A DNA stretch of 64,000 bases from the NCBI GenBank assembly GCA_964628035.1, contig CAZVPI010000004.1:1-64000 (forward strand), given 5' to 3'. The notes under the pieces are model-generated. The model did no database searches and had not been told where the DNA came from. It worked only from the letters and a program-made list of their open reading frames with translations. Positions 38,364 through 47,785 of this stretch are shown piece after piece. Positions within the stretch are counted from its first letter, which is position 1. Every line of letters begins with the position of its first letter. This DNA comes from UBA2199 sp964628035. GTDB lineage: Bacteria; Acidobacteriota; Aminicenantia; UBA2199. The position numbers and the translations under genes are program-made.

Positions 38364-39205
38364 TTCGACCTCCCGGGCGTGCCGCTGGGCGCGCCCGCTA
38401 TTTTTTTAGTTTTTAGTTTCTTGCCCTTCTTTTCTTTTTTCACGCCCCGCGCGGCCTGGGGGGCTTCCGTGCCGGCGGGCATGGAGAACAGCGATTCGGG
38501 AAGCGCGGGATCGATCTCGATAACCGCGAAGGCGATCTTCGCCTGCGTCCGGCCGGAGGCGAGGTTCTCGAGGGTGAACGGCATCTGCAGCCCGGAGACC
38601 GGGCGGTAATCGCCGTACACCACCGCGAATGGGGCAGCGGCCGTCCCCGCCCCGGCGATCGCGGCGCTCTTGTGCAGCAGTCCGCTGCCGGCGTCGATCC
38701 AATACAGGACCTCGCTGCCGTCGGGCGCCGTGCGCTTGAGCCGGAAAAAACGCCCGCCCTCCCCGGGCTCGTCGCCCAGGAGCTCCAGGCGGCCCGCCTT
38801 CTTTTTCCCGGCTGCGAGGGGATCGCTGAAATCGGCCTGGCGGCGGAAGGCCCGTTCGCGCTCGGGCGGCATCTCGCGCGCCGCCGGGCCGTCGGCCGGA
38901 AGCAGCCACCACGCCTGGCGGTCGTTGCAGGCCTGGATCGAGGTCACCCCGGCCACGGTCGTCTCCACGCGCAGGCGGTCGGGCCGCTTGCGCCATACGA
39001 CCAGCGGTATCGCCGGGCCGTCCCCGGCCAGGGTGATCGTACCGGTCATCTTGCAACCCTTCATCGCCCGCAGCTTCTGCAGGCCGCCGCGGGCCTCGGC
39101 ATAGCGGGCCAGCACGTCGTCCAGGCTGGCCGCTGCCGGACCTTCGCCGCGCAGGGCTACCGGCAATCCGGCCAGGACCAGCAGGACCAGGGCGAAGCCT
39201 TTCAT
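38360..39205 (-). CDS. Outer-membrane lipoprotein-sorting (LolA/LppX-like) protein
   Basis: 281 residues: signal peptide MKGFALVLLVLAGLPVAL, then a LolA-like half-barrel with the pattern ARGGLQKLRAMKGCKMTGTI and RPDRLRVETTVAGV. The C-terminus has an unusual Lys-rich tail (VKKEKKGKKLKTKKIAG). ATG at 39205 has GGAGGTG upstream. It heads an operon with the two DUF3857 genes. It could carry a hydrophobic ligand; no true LolA role is proven. Confidence 0.7.
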   Translation of the reverse strand: MKGFALVLLVLAGLPVALRGEGPAAASLDDVLARYAEARGGLQKLRAMKGCKMTGTITLAGDGPAIPLVVWRKRPDRLRVETTVAGVTSIQACNDRQAWWLLPADGPAAREMPPERERAFRRQADFSDPLAAGKKKAGRLELLGDEPGEGGRFFRLKRTAPDGSEVLYWIDAGSGLLHKSAAIAGAGTAAAPFAVVYGDYRPVSGLQMPFTLENLASGRTQAKIAFAVIEIDPALPESLFSMPAGTEAPQAARGVKKEKKGKKLKTKKIAGAPSGTPGRSN

Positions 39206-39235
39206 GAACCACCTCCGCTCCGGGAGCGAGAGCAG

Positions 39236-39244
39236 ATTGTAGCA
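39236..39244 (-). promoter_or_regulatory. Extended -10 promoter of the LolA-like/DUF3857 operon
   Basis: TGCTACAAT on the minus strand, about 30 nt before the ATG. No good -35 box is seen. Confidence 0.5.
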
Positions 39245-39303
39245 TATCGGAGAAAACGTAAATACGCATTGTTGCCTTGGAAGTTCTGCCGCAGTCTTGC
39301 GGC

Positions 39304-39569
39304 ATGGCGTACGGCATGAGGCGTACGGCCAGGAGTGAAATTCCAATGGCCCAGGCAAAGAACAAGCCCTCCTTGCCGTAACGGGCACAGACCGGACGCC
39401 GCCAGCCCCTTCAATTTTTGACCCCTTTTGCCCTTCTTTTACTTCGTTCTGGTCATTCGCTCACAACGTGCCCGCAATGAGGATTGGAACCTGGCGCTTG
39501 TTTGGAATTTGGGATTCTTTTTGGTGCTTCGGTCTTACCGTCCGCCGTGCACCGTCCACCGTCCGCCGA
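39304..39569. repeat. Inverted pair of heptameric tracts (GGCGTACGGC-like words)
   Basis: Arm 1 has GGCGT/ACGGC words starting at 39304, 39311, 39318 and 39325. Arm 2 has CCGT at 39538, 39545, 39552 and 39559, then CCGA at 39566, all 7 bp apart and inverted to arm 1. Between them lies a second, less regular TTGG-rich tract (39484-39517). Together with the cdd and LolA-like promoters this accounts for most of the 414-bp gap. Confidence 0.7.
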
Positions 39570-39584
39570 GTTCAATTCTTCCTA

Positions 39585-39613
39585 TTGATTTATCCCTTGC
39601 CCTGGACTACAAT
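39585..39613 (+). promoter_or_regulatory. Leaderless promoter of cdd
   Basis: -35 TTGATT (39585-39590), a 17-nt spacer and -10 TACAAT (39608-39613). Then CCGCCC and a GTG at 39620. Confidence 0.7.
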
Positions 39614-39619
39614 CCGCCC

Positions 39620-40054
39620 GTGAAGCGCATGAAGCGAACCCCTCCTCTGGAGCGGGACCACAAGAAGGAGCTGCTGGCCGCGGCCCGAAAGGCGCGCCGC
39701 CGGGCCTATGCCCCCTACTCGAACTTCCGCGTGGGGGCGGCGGTGCTGGGCGGCGACGGGAAGGTCTATTCCGGCTGCAACGTCGAGAATTCCTCATTCG
39801 GCCTGACCTGCTGCGCCGAGCGCAACGCCGTGTTCGCCATGGTCGCCGCCGGCGAGCGCCGCGTCCGCGAGGTGCTGGTCATCGGCCAGGGACCCGGGCC
39901 GCTCCCCCCCTGCGGCGCCTGCCGCCAGGTGCTGGCCGAGTTCGCTCCCCCCGAAGCCCAGGTGCACATGTGCGGCGAGAAAGGCTCCTGCCGCACCCTC
40001 CCCCTCGGCGAGCTGGCTCCCCTGGTCTTCCGCCTGGCAGGGAAAAAGAAATGA
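39620..40054 (+). CDS. cdd: Cytidine deaminase
   Basis: Zinc enzyme that deaminates cytidine and deoxycytidine to the uridine forms. 144 residues with the tetrameric-type motifs CAERNAVF and PCGACRQVL, and YAPYSNFRVGAA near the N-terminus. The GTG start is chosen because it lies exactly 6 nt after the -10 box; the ATG at 39629 is the alternative. It overlaps deoC (ATGA at 40051-40054). Confidence 0.94.
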   Translation: MKRMKRTPPLERDHKKELLAAARKARRRAYAPYSNFRVGAAVLGGDGKVYSGCNVENSSFGLTCCAERNAVFAMVAAGERRVREVLVIGQGPGPLPPCGACRQVLAEFAPPEAQVHMCGEKGSCRTLPLGELAPLVFRLAGKKK

Positions 40055-40881
40055 TCGACCTGGACCGGGACGCCCTGGTCAGGATGATCGACCACACCGA
40101 GCTCAGCGCCCACTCGGGGGAAAAGAAGATCGCCAACCTGTGCAGCGAAGCGCGGGCCTTCGGCTTCTTCGCCGTCTGCATCAACGGCGGCTACACGCGC
40201 TTCGCCGCCGAGAAGCTGGCCGGCAGCGGGGTCACGGTCTGCACCGTGGTCGGCTTCCCGCTCGGTGCCGGCACCCCGACGGCCAAGGCCTGCGAGGCGC
40301 GCGAGGCGGTGGCCAACGGCGCCGGCGAGATCGACATGGTGATCCAGGTCGGCGCCCTGCGCGAAAAGCGCCGCGGCTTCGTGCGCGACGACATCCGCGC
40401 CGTGGTCGAGGCCAGCGGCCCGGCGCTGGTCAAGGTCATCCTGGAGACCTGCTTCCTCACCGACGAGGAGATCGTAGCCGGCTGCGAACTCGCGGTCGAA
40501 GCCGGGGCCAGGTACGTGAAGACCTCGACCGGCTTCGGCGCCTTCGGCGCCTTCCCCCAGCACGTGCGGCTGATGCGCCAGGCCGTCGGCCCCGACATCG
40601 GGGTCAAGGCCTCGGGTGGCATCCGCAATTTCAAGGACGCCTGGCGGCTGATCCGCGCCGGCGCCTCGCGGCTGGGCGTCAGCGCCTCGCTGGCCATCGT
40701 CGAGGGGCTTTCGCTGTACCGCTTTGCGCCCGAGGCCTGGCTGGAGGAGGAGATCCCCTGCCACGTTTGCCCTTCCCGCTTCGCCAGCCTCGACAAGCAG
40801 CCCAAGGCGGTCTACGCCTATTACAAGAAAAAGTGCCTGACCTGCCCGCATCTGGAAAGCTTCAACAAATTCTATGAATAG
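40051..40881 (+). CDS. deoC: Deoxyribose-phosphate aldolase with Cys-rich C-terminal extension
   Basis: Cleaves deoxyribose 5-phosphate to acetaldehyde and glyceraldehyde 3-phosphate. 276 residues. Asp95 (GEIDMVI), Lys128, the Schiff-base Lys157 (YVKTSTGFGA) and Lys186 (VKASGGIR) are all in place. The aldolase core ends near residue 221. A tail of about 55 residues follows with two CxxC pairs, Cys237/240 (CHVC) and Cys262/265 (CLTC), which may bind zinc or an Fe-S cluster. Such a tail is not part of the usual family length (about 220-260). Confidence 0.94.
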   Translation: MIDLDRDALVRMIDHTELSAHSGEKKIANLCSEARAFGFFAVCINGGYTRFAAEKLAGSGVTVCTVVGFPLGAGTPTAKACEAREAVANGAGEIDMVIQVGALREKRRGFVRDDIRAVVEASGPALVKVILETCFLTDEEIVAGCELAVEAGARYVKTSTGFGAFGAFPQHVRLMRQAVGPDIGVKASGGIRNFKDAWRLIRAGASRLGVSASLAIVEGLSLYRFAPEAWLEEEIPCHVCPSRFASLDKQPKAVYAYYKKKCLTCPHLESFNKFYE

Positions 40882-40890
40882 GGGGGAGCG

Positions 40891-42660
40891 ATGAACGGCT
40901 GGATGGGCAGGATCGTGCGCATCGACCTGGGAACGGGGCGGCAGGAAGAGGTGCCGGTCGGCGATGACCTGAGGCGCCTGTACCTGGGAGGACGCGGGCT
41001 GGGGGTCAAGCTCTATTCCAGCCTCTGCCCAGACCCTCTCGATCCTTTTTCTCCCGACAACCCCCTGCTCTTCATGACCGGCCCGCTGACCGGCACGGTC
41101 ATGACCTCCGGGCGCTACCAGATCCTATCGCGCTCGCCACTGACCGGGACGATCTGCGATTCCAGCTCCGGGGGGAACTTCGGCGCCGCCCTCAAGGGGG
41201 CCGGCCTGGACGGGCTGATCGTGAGCGGCCGGGCCGCCCGGCCCGTGTTCCTTCACGTTCATGACGGCCAGGTCGAGGTTTGCGACGCCTCGGGCCTGTG
41301 GGGCATGAACACGCAGGAGAGCCAGCAGGCGCTGCGCCAGCGGACCTCGCCGCGGGCCTCGGCGGCCTGCATCGGCCCGGCCGGGGAGAACCGCGTCCTG
41401 TTCGCCGCCGTCCTGAACGACCGCGACCGCGCCGCCGGGCGCGGAGGCCTGGGGGCGGTCATGGGCGCCAAGAACCTGAAGGCCGTCGTCGCCGAGGGCG
41501 GCCGGGCCACCGCCGTCGCCGACGCCGACGGCTACGGCGAGATGAGCCGGCGCCTCGACCGCGCCGTGGACAAGAACCCGGTCACCGGGAAATCGCTGCC
41601 GCTGCTGGGCACGGCGGTTCTGGTCAACATCATCAACGCCCACGGCATGTTCCCCACCCGGAACTTCCGCCGCGGCGTCTTCAACGACGCCGAGGGCATC
41701 AGCGGCGAGAAGATCGCCGAGTCGCTGCTCGAGCGTCCGAGCGCCTGCTACAAGTGCCCGATCGCCTGCGGCCGCAGCACGCGCACGAAGAACCGCCAGG
41801 GCGAAGGCCCCGAGTACGAGACCGCCTGGGCCTTCGGCGCCCACCTGGGGATCAGCGACCTCGCGGCCATCGCCGAGGCCAACTACGCCTGCAACGAGCT
41901 GGGGCTGGACACCATCTCCATGGGCGGCACTCTGGGCTGCGCCATGGAGCTCTGCGAAACGGGTGCCTGGGACGCCGGCCTGCGCTGGGGCGACGCCGGC
42001 AGCCTCGTCGGCTGGGTCGAGGATACGGCGCACGCGCGCGGCATCGGGGCCGAACTCGGCCTGGGATCCAAGCGCCTGGCCGCCAAGTACGGACGCCCCG
42101 AACTGGCCATGCAGGTCAAGGGCATGGAACTCCCGGCCTACGACCCGCGCGGCGCCCAGGGCATGGCCCTGTCCTACGCCACCTCCAGCCGCGGCGGCTG
42201 CCACATGCGCGGCTACCTGATCATGCCCGAGATCCTCGGCCATCCCGTCTTTCTCGACCGCTTCGCCAGCGCCGGCAAGCCGGAGATCGTGGCCCTGTTC
42301 CAGGACATCGCCGCTGTCGTCGACTCGGCCGTCCTCTGCCGCTTCCTGCAGTTCGCCGTGGGCATCTCCACCGTCAGCGAGATGCTGCGTACCGTCACCG
42401 GCATCGACTTCAGCGACGAGGAGCTGCTGGCCGTCGGCTGGCGCGTCAACACCCTGGAGCGCCTGTTCAACAACCGCGCCGGCTTCAGCCGCGCCGACGA
42501 CACCCTGCCGCCGCGCTTCCTCAATGAGGAATTCCAGGCCGGCTCGTCGCGCCACCGCCGCGTGCGCCTCGAGGAGATGCTCGACCGCTACTACGCCCTG
42601 CGCGGCTGGGACGACCAGGGGCGCCCCCTGCCCTCGACCCTGGCCGGGCTCGGGCTGTAG
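40891..42660 (+). CDS. Tungsten-containing aldehyde ferredoxin oxidoreductase family protein
   Basis: 589 residues, normal for AOR. It opens with MGRIVRIDLGTGRQEEVPV and YLGGRGLGVKLY, has the PLTGT pterin-domain signatures, and the [4Fe-4S] motif ACYKCPIACGR (C-x2-C-x3-C), with a fourth Cys likely in SAVLCRF. AORs oxidise aldehydes to acids and reduce ferredoxin. Being 9 bp behind deoC and 3 bp before a MoaD-like gene, acetaldehyde is the suggested substrate (inference). Confidence 0.92.
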   Translation: MNGWMGRIVRIDLGTGRQEEVPVGDDLRRLYLGGRGLGVKLYSSLCPDPLDPFSPDNPLLFMTGPLTGTVMTSGRYQILSRSPLTGTICDSSSGGNFGAALKGAGLDGLIVSGRAARPVFLHVHDGQVEVCDASGLWGMNTQESQQALRQRTSPRASAACIGPAGENRVLFAAVLNDRDRAAGRGGLGAVMGAKNLKAVVAEGGRATAVADADGYGEMSRRLDRAVDKNPVTGKSLPLLGTAVLVNIINAHGMFPTRNFRRGVFNDAEGISGEKIAESLLERPSACYKCPIACGRSTRTKNRQGEGPEYETAWAFGAHLGISDLAAIAEANYACNELGLDTISMGGTLGCAMELCETGAWDAGLRWGDAGSLVGWVEDTAHARGIGAELGLGSKRLAAKYGRPELAMQVKGMELPAYDPRGAQGMALSYATSSRGGCHMRGYLIMPEILGHPVFLDRFASAGKPEIVALFQDIAAVVDSAVLCRFLQFAVGISTVSEMLRTVTGIDFSDEELLAVGWRVNTLERLFNNRAGFSRADDTLPPRFLNEEFQAGSSRHRRVRLEEMLDRYYALRGWDDQGRPLPSTLAGLGL

Positions 42661-42663
42661 CCG

Positions 42664-42951
42664 GTGGCGGGAAACATCAAGGTCCGCTTCTACGCCCTGC
42701 TGCGGCGACGGCTGCAGCGGGAGGAGCTCGAGGTCGAGGGCGACGGTCTGGCCGTGCTGGACGTGCTGCAGCGGGCCGAGAAGGAAGCGGGACGGTCGTT
42801 TCTCGAAGAGCTGCTGGACCGGCGGCAGGGCCTGCTGGCCGGGACCCTGATCCTGGTCAACGGCGAGAACGTCCGCCTGAAACAGGGCCTGGACACGCGT
42901 CTGCGCGCCGGGGACACGCTGGACCTGTTCTCCCCGGCCGGCGGCGGCTGA
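42664..42951 (+). CDS. MoaD/ThiS-family sulfur carrier
   Basis: 95 residues, beta-grasp fold with the obligatory Gly-Gly end (PAGGG). It starts at GTG. MoaD-like proteins supply dithiolene sulfur for molybdopterin, and AOR genes are often followed by one. It probably serves the tungsten cofactor of the adjacent AOR. It converges on the kinase gene with a 2-bp gap. Confidence 0.88.
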   Translation: MAGNIKVRFYALLRRRLQREELEVEGDGLAVLDVLQRAEKEAGRSFLEELLDRRQGLLAGTLILVNGENVRLKQGLDTRLRAGDTLDLFSPAGGG

Positions 42952-42953
42952 CC

Positions 42954-45461
42954 CTACCCCCGCCCCAGCGTCTCCCGGACCTTCGCCAGCAGGTCGTCCA
43001 TGGCGAAGGGCTTGGCGATGAAGTTCGCCTCCCCGTCGCCGATGCCGTGGCCGGCGATGATGTCGGCCGCGTGTCCCGACATGAACAGACGCTTCAATGC
43101 GGGGCGCTCCGCCTCCAGGCGCCGGGCCAGCTCGCGCCCGTTCATCTCAGGCAGGATCAGGTCGGAAAGCAGCAGGTCGATGGCGCCGGCGTGCCCGGCA
43201 ACCAGGCGCAGCGCGGCCGCCGGCGAACCCGCCTCCAGCACCTGGTAGCCGGCCTGGCGCAGCAGCAGGCTCACGATCTCCAGGATCGCCGGCTCATCCT
43301 CCACAACCAGGATCGTCTCGTTGCCGCCCAGGTCGCCGCGGCGGCGGGATACGGGCGGGACGGCTGCGGCGGCCTCGCGCCGCCGGGGCAGGTGGACGGC
43401 GAACGACGATCCCCCCCCCGGCGCGGTGTCCACGGTGAGAAACCCCTGGTTTTGATGCACGATGCCATAAACGGCGGGCAGGCCGAGGCCGGTGCCGCTC
43501 CCCGGAGGCTTGGTGGTGAAAAAGGGCTCGAAGATGCGCTCCCGCACCTCGTGAGTCATGCCGCAGCCCGAGTCGCGCACCGTCAGCCGCACGTATTCGC
43601 CGGCCCCGGCGCCGGGAATGGATGCGCAATCGGCCTCCTCAAGGCGGACGACGCTTGTCTCCAACGTGATGCGGCCCACGCCGGCGATGGCGTCGCGGGC
43701 GTTCAGGCAAAGGTTCGTCAGCACCTGCACAAGCTGCTGGGGATCGATGAACACGGCGCCCAGCCCGGCGCCGGGGCGCCATTCCAGGGTCTTGTCCTCG
43801 CCGACCAGCCGCCGCAGCATGTCCAGTGACGCGGCCACCGTTTCGTTCAGGTCGGCCAGCCTGGGCTGGGCCGCCTGCTTGCGGGCGAAGGCCAGCAGCT
43901 GGCGGGTGAGCTCGGCCGAGCGGCCGGCGGCCTGGTCGATCGCCCGCAGGCTCGACCGCAGCCGTGGACCGGCGCCGGGGTCGCGCAGGCCCCGTTCGAC
44001 ATGGATCAGGATCACCTCCAGCATGTTGTTGAGGTCGTGGGCCACGCCTCCGGCCAGCAGGCCGATCGAGTCCATCTTTTGCGAATGCAGCAGCAGCGCC
44101 TGCAGTTTGTCGCGCTCGGCCGCCGCCCGGCGGCGCTCTTCGATGTCGATCTCGATGCCGTCCCAGACGAGGCGGCCGTCCTGCTGGCGGCGCGGCGCCG
44201 AGATGAACAGCCGCCAACGCATCTGGCCCGACGGCATGCGGATGCGCACCTCGGCGCTGAAGGGCGCCATGGCGGCCACGGCCTTGGCCTCGAGGTCGGC
44301 CACCTGCCTGGCGTCCTCCGGTTCGATCTGGCCATAGATCGCGGTTGCATCGCGCAGGACCTGCTCGGCCGTGACGCCATGGAGCGCCTCGACCCCGGCG
44401 CTGACATAGGTGAACCGCCGCTCGTCGCCCTGGGACCCGGAATCGATCTGGTAGACCAGGCCGCCGGGCAGGTTGTCGCTCAGCAGGCGCAGCCGCTCCT
44501 CGCTGTCGTGCAGGCGCTGTTCGGCCTGCTTGTGCTCGGTGATGTCGGTAATGGTGCCCACGTAGCCGATGACGCGGCCCTCGGCGTCGATTTCAGGCAC
44601 GGCACGGCCCAGCACCCAGGCGATCGAGCCGTCGGGGCGCAGGAAACGGTAGTCGTCGCTCGATTCCTGCTGTTGGCGCAAAGCCTTCCGCCAGTTCTGT
44701 CCCAGGCGCTCGCGGTCCTCGGGATGAACCGCCCGCAGCCAGCCCAAGCCCAGGGCCTTGGCGGCGTCCAGGCCGGCGATGCGGCACCAGGCCGGATTCA
44801 CATAGGTGGTCGAGCCTGCGGCATCGGTGTGAAAGATGCCCACCGGCGAGATGTTGGCCAGGTTCTCGTAGCGCTGCTCGCTCTGGCGCAGCCTGCGCTC
44901 CGAGCGCCTGCGCTCGCTGATGTCCTGCAGGAAGCCGGTCCAGAGGACGTCGCCGTCGGCCAGGGCGCGGGGCAGCGATTCAAAGTGCACCCAGACCTCC
45001 CGGCCGCCGATGACCAGACGCCCCTCCCATTCAAAGGGGATCAGCCGCTCATTGGCCTCGGTGTTGCATCGGACCCACTCCTCCTTGTCATCCGGGTGGA
45101 CCAGGCTCTCGACGATGCCGGGCGCGTTTTCGAACTCGCTGCGGCTGACGCCGAGGATCTTGTAGAAACGCTCGCTGGCCAGCTCGACACAGTAGGGGGC
45201 GGAACGCGCCGCGCTCCAGGCTCCGGGAAGCCATTTCTTCCTGGAGAGGACGCGGATGCGGTAGATGCCCACCGGCTGCGTGTTGACCAGGTCCAGGAAC
45301 AGCTCGGTCTCCTGCTGCAGCGCCGCCGCGGCCACCCTCTGGCCGGCATCGCCCGGAAGGAGGACGCCGTGTCGCGCCCGTCCGGCACGCGGCGCGCGCG
45401 CCGGCCTGGCCATCTCGCAGCGTTTGCCTGTTTTTTTCCCCCGCGGCCACTTCTCTTCCAT
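42954..45461 (-). CDS. PAS-domain hybrid sensor histidine kinase
   Basis: An 835-residue, apparently cytosolic kinase without clear membrane helices. Three PAS/PAC modules lie at about residues 50-185, 195-310 and 320-445. A HisKA domain follows with His475 (GGVAHDLNNML), then a HATPase (NARDAI, DSGCGM, GTGLGLPAV), then a receiver domain with Asp767 (LLLSDLILPEMNG). It probably signals through a separate phosphorelay or regulator; none is adjacent. Leaderless start predicted. Confidence 0.93.
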   Translation of the reverse strand: MEEKWPRGKKTGKRCEMARPARAPRAGRARHGVLLPGDAGQRVAAAALQQETELFLDLVNTQPVGIYRIRVLSRKKWLPGAWSAARSAPYCVELASERFYKILGVSRSEFENAPGIVESLVHPDDKEEWVRCNTEANERLIPFEWEGRLVIGGREVWVHFESLPRALADGDVLWTGFLQDISERRRSERRLRQSEQRYENLANISPVGIFHTDAAGSTTYVNPAWCRIAGLDAAKALGLGWLRAVHPEDRERLGQNWRKALRQQQESSDDYRFLRPDGSIAWVLGRAVPEIDAEGRVIGYVGTITDITEHKQAEQRLHDSEERLRLLSDNLPGGLVYQIDSGSQGDERRFTYVSAGVEALHGVTAEQVLRDATAIYGQIEPEDARQVADLEAKAVAAMAPFSAEVRIRMPSGQMRWRLFISAPRRQQDGRLVWDGIEIDIEERRRAAAERDKLQALLLHSQKMDSIGLLAGGVAHDLNNMLEVILIHVERGLRDPGAGPRLRSSLRAIDQAAGRSAELTRQLLAFARKQAAQPRLADLNETVAASLDMLRRLVGEDKTLEWRPGAGLGAVFIDPQQLVQVLTNLCLNARDAIAGVGRITLETSVVRLEEADCASIPGAGAGEYVRLTVRDSGCGMTHEVRERIFEPFFTTKPPGSGTGLGLPAVYGIVHQNQGFLTVDTAPGGGSSFAVHLPRRREAAAAVPPVSRRRGDLGGNETILVVEDEPAILEIVSLLLRQAGYQVLEAGSPAAALRLVAGHAGAIDLLLSDLILPEMNGRELARRLEAERPALKRLFMSGHAADIIAGHGIGDGEANFIAKPFAMDDLLAKVRETLGRG

Positions 45462-45467
45462 GAAAAA

Positions 45468-45496
45468 ATTCTATCCGCCGTCGCCCGTTTTGTCCA
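45468..45496 (-). promoter_or_regulatory. Leaderless promoter of the hybrid kinase
   Basis: On the minus strand, -35 TGGACA (45491-45496), a 17-nt spacer and -10 TAGAAT (45468-45473). Then TTTTTC and the ATG at 45461. Confidence 0.7.
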
Positions 45497-45521
45497 TCGG
45501 GGAAAACGGCGGTCCCGCTAT

Positions 45522-45550
45522 TTGCATCCGTCCCCGATTTTTGCTACGCT
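45522..45550 (+). promoter_or_regulatory. Promoter of deoA
   Basis: TTGCAT (45522-45527), a 17-nt spacer and TACGCT preceded by TGC (45545-45550). The leader of about 40 nt holds GGAG 7 nt before the ATG. Its -35 box lies only 25 bp from that of the divergent kinase promoter. Confidence 0.5.
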
Positions 45551-45596
45551 GGCGGCATGCGGCCGACGGCGCGGCGGCAGGCCCAGGAGACGCCCC

Positions 45597-46934
<1,338 letters not shown>

Positions 46935-46938
46935 GCGC

Positions 46939-47634
46939 ATGTCCTGCCGCTACCGGGCGGTCTTCTTCGACGCCGACGACACCCTCTTCGATTACCCCGC
47001 CGGCGAGCGCGCCGCCCTGCTGGCCAGCCGGGAGCGGTTTCGCCTGGCCGTCGAGCCTGAAGCGTTCATCGCCGCCTACCGCCGCCACAACCATGACGTC
47101 TGGAGGGAGTTCGAACGCGGCGAGACCGACCAGGCGACGCTGCGCGTCGAGCGCTTCCGCCGCCTGGCCGCCGAGCTCGGGCTGAACGGGCTGCCCTTGG
47201 GAAAAATCAGCTCCTTCTACTTGGAGTCGCTGTCCGGGCAAGCCCAACTGCTGCCCGGGGCGCTGGAGCTGGTGCAGAAGCTGGCGGGGTCGTTTCCCCT
47301 GGCCCTGATCACCAACGGCATCGCCTCGGTGCAGAGGCGGCGCTTCGCCGCCTCCACCATCCTCCCGCATTTCCAGTCCGTGGTCATCTCCGAGGAGGTG
47401 GGGATGGCCAAGCCCGACCCGCGCATCTTCGCGCCGGCCTTGCAGGCGATCAGCGTTTCCGCCAACGAGGTACTCTACGCCGGCGACAGCGTCACCTCGG
47501 ACATGGCGGCGGCGCGCAACGCCGGCATGGACTTCTGCTGGCTCAATCCCCAGGGATCGGCCGTACCCGCAGGGTACGCGCCGGCATACGTCATCGCCTC
47601 ATTGGCCGAGTTTCCGCGACTTAGTGAACCGTGA
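46939..47634 (+). CDS. HAD hydrolase, YjjG-like pyrimidine nucleotidase
   Basis: 231 residues with HAD motif I FFDADDTLFD, motif II (LITNG), motif III KPDPRIF and motif IV YAGDSVTSDM. The length and cap fit the YjjG (pyrimidine 5'-nucleotidase) branch, which dephosphorylates dUMP/dTMP-like nucleotides. It lies 4 bp after deoA, consistent with supply of nucleosides. A heptameric repeat arm runs through its stop codon. Confidence 0.85.
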   Translation: MSCRYRAVFFDADDTLFDYPAGERAALLASRERFRLAVEPEAFIAAYRRHNHDVWREFERGETDQATLRVERFRRLAAELGLNGLPLGKISSFYLESLSGQAQLLPGALELVQKLAGSFPLALITNGIASVQRRRFAASTILPHFQSVVISEEVGMAKPDPRIFAPALQAISVSANEVLYAGDSVTSDMAAARNAGMDFCWLNPQGSAVPAGYAPAYVIASLAEFPRLSEP

Positions 47635-47785
47635 AAGAGGCTGCCGCGCCGGAGTGAAAGAGACGAAGAAGTGAGAGAGGCTGATCTGTCAGCATCTCCG
47701 CTGCTTCCAAGTCACCGGAGTTCCACGAATGCTCGCTCCTTCTGCTCTTTCACCCTCTTCAGGCTCTTTCACTTTTCACTTTCTG
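47623..47785. repeat. Inverted repeat pair spanning both convergent stop codons
   Basis: The HAD gene ends AGTGAACCGTGAAAGAGGCTG (47623-47643) and the S9 gene, read on its own strand, ends AGTGAAAAGTGAAAGAGCCTG. GTGA occurs at 47624 and 47631 (7 bp), and again on the other strand at 47776-47779 and 47769-47772 (7 bp). Further GTGAAAGAG copies lie inside. The arms include the TGA stop codons of both genes. Confidence 0.7.

Noticed and set aside
47635..47768. Classical bidirectional rho-independent terminator between the HAD and S9 genes
   Set aside because: The arms are far apart and no GC stem followed by a T-run is present; it is reported as a repeat pair instead.
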